A stretch of 64,000 nucleotides of DNA, from the NCBI GenBank assembly GCA_936450465.1, contig OW388302.1, forward strand, positions 16,393,530-16,457,529. The letters are read 5' to 3'. Each line of letters opens with the position of its first letter. Position 1 is the first letter of the stretch. Below the pieces are notes generated by a model, which saw only the letters and a program-made list of their open reading frames with translations, made no database searches and was not told where the DNA came from. The position numbers and the translations under genes were made by a program. Of the stretch, positions 35,451 through 49,779 are shown one piece after another. Origin of the DNA: Gibbula magus (taxonomy: Eukaryota; Mollusca; Gastropoda; Trochida; Trochidae).

Positions 35451-38261
35451 TTGATTGGTTATAGAAGTAAATTAATATTTAAATTGATCATTCTTTGCGA
35501 TTTAGACCAAACCGAACCCATATACCTCAAAGCTTAACAAAACTTAACGTTAGTTGCATGGTTTAAATTTAGTAAATTACTGTCGGTAACATGAGAAAAG
35601 CAACCGGTCGATTCCCGCTCCGTAACTGTGTATAAAATAAGAGTCTTAAACACAGTCTAGGTCTCCATCAAATAAGTCCAGACTCAATTGAATACACACA
35701 TTTGTGAAACAATACATCAAAGTTATGAGCTGTTTTGGATAATGTCACCTGGAAACAGCGGTCAAACCTACTTAATATGTGTTAAGTTGCATTAAAATAG
35801 CTTACTGTGTCCATCAAATACTCCGAAATATTATAGAAATGTAATTAGAATATTAGTCCTCGGATGAGACGACAGATGAGATCAACTGACATGTTAATGG
35901 CTAACAATAATACATGCTGTAAGAAAAGCAATACGTAACCAAGCTTTTCCCTTCTCACAATCTCAGGATATAAAGTAGGGTTACCGATAAGAATACCCTG
36001 ATGGAGCTAATGATTGAGGAGGATCCTTCAATTTCCAACTTTTGGGTACAACAGTTCTGGAGATATGAAAAGTTTACGGAGAACTGCCAATCTGAGATTG
36101 AAAGGCGTGACCAGACGAGACGAGACGAGATTTATGTTCAATCTGAGTGTGTTTGCTTTGACCTGGCGCATTCAGAGTGTGCAGTATGTGGTATGTTGCT
36201 TCTCTCCATGTAGAAATACAGAGACTAGTCTTGGAGACAGGTTATATAATCTTCACATGTTAGCAATTGAAATATTTAGTTTGTTCTTGTGAAATCTTAT
36301 GAATGTGTTAAGGGAATATACACCAGCAAAGTGTTACACGCAACTAAAATTGATGGGTTAGAATATGGCTTAAATATTATGGTGACACTGTTTAGATACA
36401 AATATTTCTGTTTTTATACGCACGGAGCACTCATTCGGATGGATGTGGCGCATTATCAAATGCAATATATTATTATTATCATTATTATATTGTAAAGTTA
36501 TGTAAAGAAGAAAGGTTAAGTAGGTTGTCAAAGACAGGGAAAAAAAACATTGAACGAGTGTTAAGCCGACAACATTTGATCAATGCTACTTTAATGGCAA
36601 TAATTAATAAGAAAAGTATAATATTAATATTTGTATAGAGGACTTACCATCCGACAGTGGTCTGACCAAAACTGACACAAATGTCGCCTGAAGGTCACCT
36701 CCAACACAATGTTTACCAGGTACCCACTTGTACTGCTGGGTTATTAGAGACACGGTTTGAATAACGTTACAGAGCACTAAAGTAAGATGTCAACATAACC
36801 ATTCAACTCATGTCTCTATGACGAGCAGGGAACGACCCTTCAGCATCGTATGCAGTATATTAAGGAGTATAGCGGGTTACCCATTTATGTAACTGGTCGC
36901 ATCCAATGTTGCTGAATATAACTTACCCCTCCCTAACACCCCCAAATAGAAAACTGCAGCATACTATATAAATTGAAAATATATTTTTGTTGAAAATCCA
37001 TAAAAAAAAAGAAGACAACTTTGTTCTTAATCCATAATCAACGATGACGAAACATTTTAGATATTTAATAAATTAATTTAATTTAATTTAAATGTAATAA
37101 CTTGCTTCAGAATACAGACTTAAAATACTTCTTTTTGTTCATGTATCTGATATAAAACATTAAAGTTTCCACATAATGATAATTAAGGATATCTCATATT
37201 CAAATACCTGAACCATCAAACTGTGTATGAAGACCAGATAATTGCAAATAAATAAAGTATTAATCCAATATTCCACAATGCTCCACAACTGAACATATTG
37301 CGTGGGCCTCCTTGGACTTATATTATCACACTTGAGAATTACATCATACAGCATTGTTAATGAATAATACCTTAATTAGTAATTCATTGCGGTTTATAAA
37401 TCTCTGCTAATAATGTCATTAGATAACATAACAAATCATGTATATACATGTAGCAGTATGTGTCCGACTTACACTCCATTCCTTAAGAATAATGGAACCA
37501 AGGCCTGAAGGGCTATTTTTTATTTAACAAACGTGCTATAAAACGTTTAAACATGACATTTCAGGTCTTAAACCTTCATGTAGTGTGCAACTGTTCATTG
37601 GTTTAAAGTGATGAAGAGACAGAACAGGATGATGTCACAAGCGGAATTTAATAATGGTTTAAACGGTCTTATAGTGTTATAAAATATGACATTAAAGGAC
37701 AGAGTGTTCTCTTCAATAAATGTGTTGATTCTCAGTAGTTAATGTATCATATTAATGAGTGTGTCTTTGAGCATGTCCCTGTGTGGTGAAGAGTTCCTCA
37801 TTTTTTTAAATTATTTTACTGATGTTGTGACATTTAATATTTGGTGAGGCAAATAACTGTGATACTATCCCATTTTTCAAACAATTAAATTATCTCATTA
37901 ATGTATTAGAACAAGAATTTATATATCTATAATATTCAATCAAATTGTGTTTATTTTATGAGTCGTTTTAAATAGTAATACCATTCCATAAATGTGTGTA
38001 TAATTATTAATCAAATCATTATTGTGTTCATTTTATACGTCGTTCTAAATAATAATACCATTCCATGAATGTGTGTATAATGTATCAATATTCAGATAAC
38101 AAATTCTAAGAAATAAATCTCACAGTTACTTGATTTAGTTAATGATCTAATGAGAAACATCTCGAAAGAAACGTTTGTAACTTTCACTTGACAACCCCAC
38201 TTTATATGTTACTTGATTTTGTATATCTAACTTCGCACACATTGACATCCTCACTTAAACA
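35451..38261. other. Spacer between copies B and C
   Basis: The first part (to about 36180) matches 6600-7180 after A. Later sequence has no partner in the window, apart from the dispersed repeat at 36640-36880. Open frames near 36001-36495 are not maintained in the A or C counterparts. No gene seen. Confidence 0.45.
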
Positions 38262-38375
38262 GTCACGTGACCAGCGTAGTCACGAGCTTGTCAGCCGAGA
38301 GGAGAGAGGTGGAGTCGCTCATGGAGAGAAAACATTGTGTGATGTGATCAAAACAGATGTTCTACATGGTTTGAG
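38262..38375 (+). promoter_or_regulatory. Probable promoter and non-coding first exon of copy C
   Basis: GTCACGTGAC at 38262-38271 and the block gcttgtcagccgagaggagag are conserved with B and D. The donor-like tttgag|gtgtgt ends at 38375. An ATG in this block opens an eight-codon upstream ORF that ends at gtgatgTGA. Copy D has a similar one, and copy B has lost it by a base change. Confidence 0.45.
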
Positions 38376-39554
38376 GTGTGTTCAGTTTGTGTGTTAGTAA
38401 TGTTTGTTAGTGACAGTATTCATTGGATTGTTCTTGTAACTGATTGTATCGACTGAATAGCTCTTACATGCAGCCAGGACCATAATACCAGTTGATATAT
38501 GAATACTGTAGTGGTCTGTTTCTACTTTCGCTTTCGGTTTCGTTTCTTCATAATAATACATGGTAAATCGAATTGACTGATAAAACAAATATCTAAGTAT
38601 TCAAGTCTATCTCTGTCTAACAGGATCGTATTATATGTGTATTGTTGCATGAAAATCAGACAACCATACTGTAAGCTACCCTGTACTGAACACAGCAGAT
38701 ATACGGGTAGCTGAGGGTCTGTACGGATGTCTATTATGTACAGTATTAGTAACTTGCAATCATAAATACTTCATTATACATCTTAAATAAGTTGTATGTA
38801 TCAAAATTAATGTAAACAGAAACTTAGTATTGATTTCTGACCTACATAAACTACTTTATACAACAATGTTATCTGCTAGTGTCTGAGAGTATCACATGCA
38901 CCGCGTATCAGTCTGTTCTGTCACGGTTGGATGGTTGAGGGTCTCTACCAGTATCCTGCGTTCTTAAATGCAGCCACGACCTACTGTTAATAATGAGGAT
39001 ACTTATATGGTGCTAAATCAACAACACTAAGGGCCGTCCTCAAAGCGCTACACACATTATTATCCTGGTATAAGGACTAATATCATTCCTTTCTCATTCT
39101 CAACTCCTCTTGGAGTATGCAACCTGAGCTACCAATTAAGGCGCTCGAAGGTTATCTGTCACATTGCCTTCACTTCCAAACCAGGAACTCATTTGTACTG
39201 TTGAGTGAACAGAGGCACATTTCGAATAAAGTCCCAAGGTGACACCACGAGCCTCTCAACTCATGTCTCAGTGTGGGGCAGGGAATCACCCTTCAAAGAC
39301 TCAGTTACTGTTGACGTTGTTAACAAAATAATATAAAACAAATACTACACATATTTTTGTGACTGAGACTTAAATACTGAATATAAAGTAGACATTCAAG
39401 AGGCCTGAAGAGTTACTTTCTTTCTTCCTGAACACACAACATATGATAAAGAGATCAATGTTATAATATGGTATTTAACTAATAGCAGTGTATTCCCGAC
39501 AGTACATTAGTGTACTGAGCCGGAACTCACGAGTACTCCTTCGCTTTTGTTTAA

Positions 39555-39864
39555 AGGGACAGTAGCACGTTTTTTCGCTCAAATAAGAAAAAAATAATGT
39601 CACCTGTAGTAAAACACACTTCTCTCTTCGGAAAATAAAGTTAAGAAATAAGTGTACATGGTTCGGTAAAGCGATGGAAATCGTTTTTGTAATTCGAAAT
39701 AATAAAATGTGTTCGTAATAATATGGGCACCATGCAACTTTTGCTTAATACGCAACACCGTTATTACCACTACGGATTATTGGTTTGTGTATATATAAAT
39801 TATTATTATATCATTATAAATGGGAAATTTAAAAACAAATAAAATTTGCAAAAAACGTGCTAAC
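39555..39864. mobile_element. Degraded TTAA MITE upstream of copy C
   Basis: The left end agggacagtagcacgttttt follows TTAA at 39551-39554. The right end aaaaaacgtgctaacg is eroded and its TTAA is lost. It is orthologous to the copies at 27527 and 57172. Confidence 0.65.
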
Positions 39865-40363
39865 GTGAACGTGAAATATGCAATAATATTACATAATGTA
39901 AACATATTTAAATATAGTATATGTATAAATATATGTATTATATATATATATATATATTTATACTGTCCAATTCATCACACTGTCAGATTCAACTTTGCTC
40001 CCGGTTCACTCAAACAAAAAATAATATATATTGTCAAAGGCGTGTTGAAAATTCGCTGTCTGCAATACTCGCTATGAATATTGTTCCCATCCTTGATTTT
40101 ATATTGTGTTTATAATAGACTCAATTTTTCTAACAATAACCCATTTAATATGTTCCAACAACAACCTCCTTTTCCTGGTTATTGTATTTAAATTCTTAAT
40201 CATCTCACAAACCTGTTTATAACCTAAAGTAACCTTTTAAAAATGTATTTTTAATGTTGTATATCAACACCGTTACCTATTATCGTGGTGTATACCAGTT
40301 TCCATTACAAAACACACAATAAATTAACTTAAAATCCGTATTTCTTCCGATCACAATTCCAAG

Positions 40364-43300
40364 ATGGCGACAGGAGGCAAGCTACAGGACGACTTCCTGA
40401 CTTGCAGTATTTGTATGGAGAGGTTCCGGCAGCCTGTGACACTTGGCTGTCAGCATAACTTCTGCAAAAACTGCCTTAGAAATTATATATCCACTAAAGA
40501 AGAAGCTCTCAGGAAAAAGGCCATCCCCTGTCCAACATGTAGACAGGAGACAACAGTGCCTCACCCTGACAGACCAGTGGAAGAGTGGGCGGGGCAGCTA
40601 AAACCGGGACTGCTTCTAACTGGACTCATGGACTCAATCCAACAAGGTTATATTCCTGAAAGTGTTTTCAAAATAACGAATATAATACCAATGATGTGAT
40701 CATGACAGTCGCTGAATTTCCTACATGTATTTATTAGGATTTGAATATGTCTTGTGTTGTTTCTATTCATTTGGACCACGATTTTGTTGTAAGCATTTCA
40801 CGCAGGATTGGTCTTTTTTCTTAATTTTGTAACAATAACATATATCAGGTGTAGCAGTAAATCTTCTTGGTTGTAAATGCTTCGTGGGCAAATGTTTAAC
40901 CTCCAAAATCTCCAACAATGACTGCATATCAACTCCTATACCAGTCACTCTAAAAAAAAAACAATAAAAAAGGAAACTGGAAATTTTCAGATATACAGTA
41001 ATTTGACAGAATATCAACAAAGTAACACATAATCACAATTGTCAATTTTGCCGTATCAAAGCTTTCAATGGTCGAAACAATGGCTACAGTTCACATTGTC
41101 AATATTTCTAATTGATGAGTGCTATTTTTTTTAAATTGTCAAATCCACAAAGCATTACCAAGCAATTTGTTTCAGTAATATGTATATCATTGCGTTATAA
41201 TCATGACTATTATTAATATATAATATACAACACTTAAAACATGAATGTCCCCTCAAAAGTTGTTTCCACAAAAAATGTCAGTAATCCATTTGCCGTTATA
41301 ATTTCAGATGTGGTATTCAATCTATAACATATTCACAATATTTCAGCTTTGAGTGTAATTTTATGAGGGTAAGTGGAATTATTTAAAATTTTACTTTTTC
41401 TCATGAACACAAACACAACAACGCTGAAATATTGTGTGAAACCTTGACCTACAGCGAAAAAATTGCACTAAGGGGAACGATTCGTTACTTATTATAAATC
41501 AACCTATCATGTTATGTGTACGTCTTCACCCTATTCACCATGTAAACGTTATTAGATTCACAGTGTGGTGCAATATGGAAGTTTAACTGGATATTGATGA
41601 ATAACAAAGACTAGTTTTAGGGAATAGTAGATGGGATCTAAAATATCATACATTTTTGTTTATAAAGGTTTCTAGATAACTGTATACATATTATTCAGTT
41701 TAAACATTCATCAGAAATATTACTTCATCTTTATTAGTTTCTTTTAGGGTTGTTATGTTTTTATTCTCAAGAAATCACATTACATATGTATATAAGCATA
41801 TAAGACAATGTTTACAATTGTTGGTATATAGGAATACGAAGATAAACACAACCTGTTGATTTGCATGATGTCATCTCAAGTTAAAAAGAGTGTTGACATT
41901 CTTCGTACACAATGATATGGCCTAATCACTTTGGTAAACGATTCGTTACTAATTATAAAGTAACCTATCATTTCATATGTAAGTCTTCACCCTATTCACC
42001 ATGTAAAAGTTATTAGATTCACAGTGTGGTGCAATATGGAAGTTTAACTGGATATTGATGAATAACAAAGACTAGTTTTAGGTAAAAGTAGATGGGATCT
42101 AAAATATCATACATTTTGAGTTTTTTTTTTATATAAAGGTCATTAGATAACAGTATACATATTATTCAATTTAAACATTCATCAGAATATTACTTTATCT
42201 CTATTAGTTATTCTTGCTTATACGAATATAATTTTCAGAAAATGCGGAAATTAAGGATGTAGGTGTCTTGTAAAACTAACATTGAAAACCTGTCAATAGT
42301 GTCTGTAATTTGGACATAACGAGTTATACTGACATAAATTGTGTGTCTTTTGTGATAATGAAAACATTGAATATAAGATAAGTTATATAAATGAATAGCA
42401 ACATTAAGATGATATATTACATGTATCCGACTTAAATAATAAGCTAATCTCAACATTAACACTACTTTTTACAAACATTTCTACTTTGATGTTTTCCAGG
42501 ACCTGACCTTTGCTCCGTGTGCAAAGAAGAAGGGGAGACAACTCCAGCCACACACTGGTGTTTTCAATGTGAAGCTTCGTTCTGTGATGGATGTCTGCAA
42601 CAACACAGTAGGATGCCTAGCTTGAAAAAGCATGAAATCGTCCCAAATTCAGGAGAAACTCCTCCTCGACTAAATAAATTGGTCTGTAAGGAACACGATG
42701 AGAAAATGAAGCTGTACTGTAAAGACTGTAACAAACCCTTGTGTACTGTCTGCTGCAGTATTGCTCACAGAAAATGTAATGAGGTCATCACAATCACGGC
42801 TCAACTGACAGAGGTCAAAGCTAAACTTCAGGAACGTCAACAGAATCTGGCAGAGAAAATTGATTTAACAAATATTGAGATTAAAAATCTTGACGTGCAA
42901 TCCAAAACTCTTTTAGATGAAAGATCCATTTTGGAATCAGAAATAAGGAAAACCATAAAGGAAGCTATCGATACACTGAATCAGAAGGAAGATCAACTGA
43001 TTAAGAAGGTGAAGGATCAAACAGAACAAGACAGAGAGAAGTTGAGGTCGATGATGAAGACAAAACAAATAGATCTACAGATGTACCAGCAGCAGTCTCA
43101 GTTCATCCAGCAGGCCCTGGAGTTGGAGGATGAGGCGCAGCTGTTTGAGATGTATCTGTCGTCTGGGTCAGAAGCTGGAGCAGATGTCACAGTGACACAG
43201 AGGAAGGACAGAACAGATGTAGCTGATATCAGCTTTATATACGACATTGAAACATTGAAGAAACAGATTGAAATGATGAATGTGAAGATTAACAAGATGA

Positions 43301-44142
43301 TGATTCAGCAGATTGACAACATAAATCTAACAGCATCACCTGTACTAGATGAAGTTATCGAAGCTAAACTTAATGTGGGAGACAGTTGTTATGTTAGAGA
43401 TGGTGTGATAATGAACATAGCGGGTACAAAGGTAGCTGTGTTCGCTGATTTTACCGCACAACGTCTGAAATCATTTTACACTAGAGAAGGGCAGTCATGT
43501 TCAAGTGTACTCAAAGTGTCTGGCACTCCCTGGTGTATAACAGTTATCAGTGAAGGTAAGGTAGCTGTGTCACTTCCTGACTCTCAATGTATCATCACAG
43601 TTGCTGTGACTCCTGACCTGAAACTCCTGTCAACAATACAGACAAGTAAGAAATACAGGGGTCTGTCTTCTCTGGATCAGTCAACACTGGTGGCCGGTTC
43701 TTATAATCCACCCTCTGTGGATCTGATTGATATGAAGGGAAACATCCTGAAGACCTTCACAACACTTCCTGCCATAGGAAAGAGCTTCATTGATCCTCAC
43801 TACATACATGTACCCAGACAAGGCACTATCCTGGTGTCAGACCGTGGTCTGAAGTCTATTATCTGTCTGACACGGTCTGGTGACATTGTATTCACATACA
43901 CACCTACTGGAGACAGAGCACTGAGATATCCATGGGGAATCACATCCACCAGTACAGGAGACATTCTTGTAGCTGACTATAAAACTTACAAAGTGATTCA
44001 TCTCAGTGAGTCAGGAGAGTTCATCAGAGACATTCCGACAGCAGAGAATGGTTTACAGTATCCACTTGCTCTTTGTGTTGATGGTGACAAACTATGTGTT
44101 ACATTGTTGAACAGATGTTTACACAAATACAGATTTGGTTAG
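40364..44142 (+). CDS. TRIM-like E3 ubiquitin ligase, copy C
   Basis: Exon 1 is 40364-40646, the intron is 40647-42499, and exon 2 is 42500-44142. The product is 641 residues with the same RING, B-box 1, B-box 2, coiled coil and propeller order and all the same metal-binding Cys/His positions as copy B. It differs from B and D across the whole protein (RNYIS, EEALRKKA, KNLDVQSKTLL) and most in the propeller (KTYKVIH, NRCLHKY). The acceptor that ends eight bases before the ATG in B and D has mutated from gattacag to gatcacaa. A 5' UTR intron would thus need another acceptor, such as ccaag directly before the ATG. The intron is about 1 kb longer than in B or D because of an internal duplication. 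Role and location are inferred from the family. Confidence 0.9.
41333..41437. other. Inverted repeat in copy C intron
   Basis: cacaatatttcagc (41333-41346) pairs with gctgaaatattgtg (41424-41437). It lies in intron sequence absent from B and D and may mark a small inserted element. Confidence 0.5.
41479..42120. repeat. Direct duplication within the copy C intron
   Basis: A segment starting aaacgattcgttact and ending gggatctaaaatatcatac occurs twice, about 460 bp apart (41479-41660 and 41939-42115). B and D carry only a single, shorter counterpart of the start. This accounts for part of the longer intron. Confidence 0.85.
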
Positions 44143-45971
44143 GAGTGTATGTAGATGGTGACTTGGTCAAATGAATTAAGGGAACAAGTAACTGAACCTA
44201 TAATTACTTATGAAACAAAATGACTGAACCTGAAGAGACACAAATTTGTCAAGATTGATATATATTCTCAGCTGTAGCTACAACGTGTTACAATGAACAC
44301 ATTTGTGTGTTATCTTAATGCTGAATGTAGTTTGATTAATATTTGTGAAGAGCAGATTACCCAAACTAAAACAAGCGTATCTTGCAAATGCTAGATCACC
44401 AGGCTCATATTTATTTACAAATGAAATCAAATTTCCAGAAAATAGAATATATCAAAGGACTCCACTAGTTTCACACATGCATACTTTTCTAAAGATATTT
44501 ATGGTCGGTTCCTTTGATTTTTAGTTCTGCTCCAAAGATTAACCAATCCCTGGGTCAAAATTCATTTTTTTTAATTCAGAGACCCGAAAATATCAAAAGG
44601 CAACACTTCGGTACTTATGTATTGCACATGAACAGTTTAAAACAAGATATAATGAAATTATTTTGAATTCTATGCTTGAAACGACATAATACTGAAAGAC
44701 AGTCAGGGGAATGACTGTATGATGTATTGTTTGCTTGTAAACACGAGTGTTTCGATGGTTTGTTCGTGCTGTGACATAAGTTCTCGCAGCTTTCTCGTTT
44801 CACGAGCAAATGGTAGAAATGTTGATGTTTACATGTCAAATTGTTTGACATTTTGTACATTTCATCGTGCTGCTCGTGCTCCGCGAATTTCTCGTGCTCC
44901 GGGTCAAGACAATCAAATTGACAGCACATTTTCTCCGATCTCTTGAAGACATGAAGTTCGTGTGTTGTTAAATTTCACGTGAGAAATAAATTTCATGGGT
45001 ATGGTCACTAGTTTTCCCGAGAAGTTAACTTTGTCTAAATCCAAGTTTTGCCCTGAAAATATTTGCATGTTTCAAGTGTTGTAAGTTTTCAGTGGGATAG
45101 TGATCAAAAGAATCATGCAATCTATTTCTCAAATATCTAGACAAACTCGTAGATTATTCAGTTGGTACAGACTCTTAAACATGTCACGTTCTAACACGTA
45201 TCTCTCTCTCCCTCTATTCATTTATTAGTATGACGTCATTTCTCACAGACTGCATTTCTAATGATGACGTAGATACGGTATTTGGAATACACGTCTGAGA
45301 TATTGATGATGTTAATGTGTGACTTGATTCCATTACAAAATGGCCATTGTCTATGTAGAATTTAATAACGAATATCAATGTACAATTTATAATAAGATAA
45401 TATCTTTTTTCTGTTGCTGTCAAACAAGTCAATACAAAGGTATTCGTTTTAGAATCCCCTTTACTTGACGAAATAGGTGAGTGAAAAAGGTTAATGAAAT
45501 GGGTTAGTGAAATGGGTGAGTGAAATATTTAATTGAAATAGTTATTATTGACGTTTATGACGTCCTACATCAATAGTGCATCGGTGAATTCCGAGAAGGT
45601 ACATTAAGGTGTCAACAAATTTAAATTCCATTTTTTATGAATTTCAATTTAAATATCACTTAATTATTTTGAAATAGTGTTTTCAGCCCATGTGTGTTTG
45701 AACAGATTTACACAAATTTACTTAAGTCATAACTTGAGCTAGTTTCCATCACTGGCTATTTAAGCCTTACCGCATTTCCTAAAATGTCCTGTGCTAGTGT
45801 TGCAGCGTGTTGCAACTGAGTGAACTCAGCTTTGGTAGCATAGAATAGTTACAAAAGTGCGACATGACCTCAATAAGCCAGTGGTGGAAACTGCCTTTTT
45901 GGACAAAGTTGATAAGTCAAATGCTTATCAAACAATTTAAGATCCACTTACCTGCCATGAATGACATCAGT
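44143..45971. other. 3' flank of copy C
   Basis: Homologous to 1373-3170 after A. It contains the dispersed-repeat remnant (about 44520-44710) and the block open on both strands. The AATAAA present in A and B is mutated here. Confidence 0.5.
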
Positions 45972-46600
45972 ATTTTGTTGTCCCCCGCCACAACGCGGCA
46001 CGGGGACTATGTATTCAGTCACATTTTTTGGTAACACAATATCTCATGAAGTGTTGCATATAAAGTCTTCAATTTGATGTCGACCTACATTGTGGGAAGG
46101 CGCAGACACCAGCCGATGTTGATGATCTTGACCTTATGTTCAAGGGCACCATGACACTTTCATCACTTTTCAAACTCTTGTTAACGCGATATCTCATGAA
46201 GTCTTCAAAGTCTTCAACGTTGGTGTCGGCCTACATTGTGGAATGACGCAGACACCAGTCGATTTTTGTGACTTTGAGCTGAATTTCAAGGTCACTGCAA
46301 CACTATGACCACTTTTCGAACTCTTGTTAAAGCAATATATCATGACCGGACGGACCCAAAGTCTCCAAATTTGGTGCCCGGCTACATTGAGAGATGACGC
46401 AGACACCAGACTCTTGTTCATGCAATATCTCATGAGCCCAAGCACTCAAAGTTTTCAAATTTGCTGATCATCAAGACACTTTTTACGAGTAATGCAATAT
46501 ATGTAGTAGCTCCTCTTGACCAAATGATGTGTCTTAATAAACTCAATGTCAGAGGTGAGGGACATTGCCATGTTAGTAGCAAACACTTGTTTTGGAAATG
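45972..46600. repeat. Internally repetitive dispersed element (copy after C)
   Basis: Third copy of the element at 3171-3790, starting ttttgttgtcccccgcc, with the same internal repeats. Confidence 0.7.
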
Positions 46601-46719
46601 CGGTAGAGTTTCTTTTAGCTATTGGTTATGAATTCAATGAAGTGATGTTGCAGTACAGAGTAGCTCCGTTACTATTCACGTTGTACCTGTTTACATTGCA
46701 TATTTACCAATAAATAAAT

Positions 46720-49504
46720 ATTTTTTTGTTAAGTTGATGATGGTGCAATAAAATAGCTTACTGTGTCCGCCAAATACTTAGAAATGTTATACAAATGTAA
46801 TTAGAATATTAGTCCTCGGATGGGACGACAGATGAGATCAACTGACATGTTAATGACTGACAATAATACATGCTGTATGAAAACCAATACGTAACCAAGC
46901 TTTTCCATTCTCACAAACTCAGGATATTAAGTAGGGTTACCAATAAGAATACCCTGATAGAGCCGATGATTTAGGATGATGCTTCAATTTCCAGCTTTTT
47001 GGGTACAGCAGTTCTGGAGATATGAAAAGTTTATGGAGAACTGCCAATGCCAATCTGAGACTGAAAGGCGTGACGAGAGTTAATTTAAGTTATGTCACAC
47101 ATGGCCGTGTAATACAAAAGGACAAAATATACAAAACTGGAAAAGATTGTGTTTATTGTCAAGGCAGAACCATCAGATCACAGGACAAGAAGTTTGTGGT
47201 TTCCATAGAAACGAAGCAACAGGATAACACTCTGTACATTACCATAGCAACCATTCACCGTTCTCTCTATCTCTCCGTCACAGAAATAACAGGATATATC
47301 ACAAAGGAGACATAAACCAATGTGGCGTCATCAACATAGAATAAAAGAAAACAAATATTTATGTTAAAATATCAAGTTTTAGCATGATTTTTGTCTTTAA
47401 AGAAACCTTGCCTGTTTTCAGTAAGACAAAACTTGCTGTGGCTTTCGTGAACCTTCATCGATAAATTATCTATCAATCTTTAAAAACGGTATTCTTTCTT
47501 AATATCCACTCCAAATTCCTGAATGAAATAGTACTTTTACTAAAAGGTTGCTGAAAATTTAAGTATCAAAAGGCAAGATTGACAAGCGTTATCCAACATA
47601 TTTGTTCTGTGATTATAGTGATCCAGAATAATGAGGTGTCGATTAAGACAATATGATCTTGAACTCTTAAAAGACTCAACAGAATGAAAACACTTTCACA
47701 ATCAAGGTGCACGTCTATAAGATCAAAACCTGTTCATGTAAAAGCAATTTCAAAGTATAAGTAAAATTTCGAAGCACTTTCTTTGCAGTTGTTTTGACAT
47801 TCTGTAAAAGCAGTTAATTGATGAACCAACATTGGTAAATAATTTACATTTGATGGTAACACAGAACATAACATTTAAAACCTTTCTCCTTCTCTAGAAC
47901 AGGGAGCACAATATCTAATTAAGAGGCACAGTGTGTCATTATTCTCCACACAGGTTACTCAAATCATAGCTTCCCACATAACTTCAGTTCTAATACGACA
48001 GTCTCTTGTGCAAACAACAGAAAACCTTGTCGCTTGCAAACAAAGTTATTTGTGCCGTCAGTGATGTTTCAAACTGACCTTTTTCTGTTCTTGAAAACAA
48101 AATGACTTGAGCTTCACACTGCACTGTAGCACTTTTTTGCATTTTTGTATATGTTCAAATTTGCTATTTTTGATAAAACTTAAACATTTTATAATTACTT
48201 AAAAGGGTAAAACAGACCATTAGAGGATCTGATTATGCGTAGTAATAGAAACGGTGTCACCTATAAAACAAAAACTTATAGCAGGCATTTTAGTTGGAAC
48301 ACCTTTTTAAAACTTAAGGATGGAAAATGGTTCTGCGTTGTTTAGCCAAGCCATAACCAGTTTTAGAATTTTCTTTATTCATTGAGGAAGATTGTTTTGC
48401 AATTTGGAGATCTCTTGGAGATTGCAACAGAATACATGCTAAAGTCTCTTTAAGACGGAATTGAACCATATCTTATCAAATGTGGGAAAAAATGTTGGTA
48501 GTTTTCACCGCTGGGGAACTTTTAACATCGAGAGCATCAAAATCACCGAATTGTAATTTGGTCCGTGGGAAGACATGAGTTGAGTAATCTCCGTGAGGAG
48601 AGAATGTATTTACTGCGTTCATCATACAATTATAACATGATTCAATACAACTATCAAGATGTGGTTTAGTAGATTTTCTCAAAATGTTTCCACTTTTCTT
48701 TCATAAAGAAATATGGTTCTCATTGCACAATGCAACCATTATTACAAGAGTTAGTTCCCTTGTATAGGAATAATATTTTCACACAGAAATAGCATTATAT
48801 TATTTAAACAAAAATGCTGTCATGGAAAAAAAGAAAATATCTAACATCAAATTATTAAGGTATTTTCTTAAAATTTATAAATTTATTATTAGTTTATGAA
48901 TTTTATTTTAACTTCAATTTGATTGAAAACATTCAACACAGACGACATATAAGATACATCCAGTATATATATTTATCTTCTGGGATAGTACAATTTCAAA
49001 TATACTAAAAAATCTCTTTGAGGCGTCTATCCTATTTGTAAATATGGTTAATATTTTAAACATCATATTTGAAGAAAAAAGTACATAGTCTCTATCGAAT
49101 GTAAGGGAAAATATTTTACATGATTTAAAACATTCAAATTACAGAGTTGAGTAATTTTCATAACATTTTCTTGATGTTTTGTTCATATGAACAAAATCAT
49201 TAACGTTAAGACAAAGTCATTGAGTTCATATTAAACAAATAATAAATATTGAGAAATGTAGACTTAATACAGAGAGGCTTACTTCGACCTACTTGTCTAC
49301 CCTTCAGTCTCATTCATTGGAGTGCTCCAGAGGTCGACTCTGGAGGGTATCAATCTCATTAAAATCAGATTGAACATAACAATCGTATCTCGCTGCGTTC
49401 TTGGTCCGACTACTGCTCGGAGGGATCATGTCACGTGACCTTCCACTTCAAAAAATCTGTGACGAGGCTAGGACTTGATTCTTAATATGAACGGGCTTGT
49501 GATT
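46720..49504. other. Non-coding spacer after copy C
   Basis: Matches 6830-9768 after A. The junction near 46720-46735 runs straight from caataaataaat into gttaagttgatgatgg, skipping the satellite array and its flanks. It includes the longer version (47098-47315) of the conserved open stretch described at 7378. Confidence 0.55.
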
Positions 49505-49779
49505 GTGAGGTGAGGTGAGTTGGGTTTAACGCCGCTTTCAAGAGTATTACACTTACACCGCGGCTGCTAGTATTATTGCAGGGAGAAAGCCCACAATGCC
49601 ATGTGGCTATGCATTGCGGTGAAACCTGCGAACATCGGATGGAACTAGCGAACCATGGATGGTACCACACTGAAATTCAGTGTAGCATTGGACCCAAACC
49701 TTACTGCGTGTAGAACAGTTCTCTACTGCAGACAAAGTTGACCCGAAGCCGAACGCGCTAACCACTGCGCTATCCCGCC
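49505..49779 (-). mobile_element. tRNA-headed SINE, box B deleted
   Basis: Orthologous to the SINE at 9769-10074. About 40 bases containing the box B half of the tRNA head are missing, the sequence joining acaaagttg directly to acccgaagcc. Box A remains. The copy cannot be an active pol III template. Confidence 0.75.

Noticed and set aside
36001..36495. Overlapping small plus-strand frames between B and C
   Set aside because: The homologous segments near 7080 and 46980 do not keep the frames, and no domain is visible.
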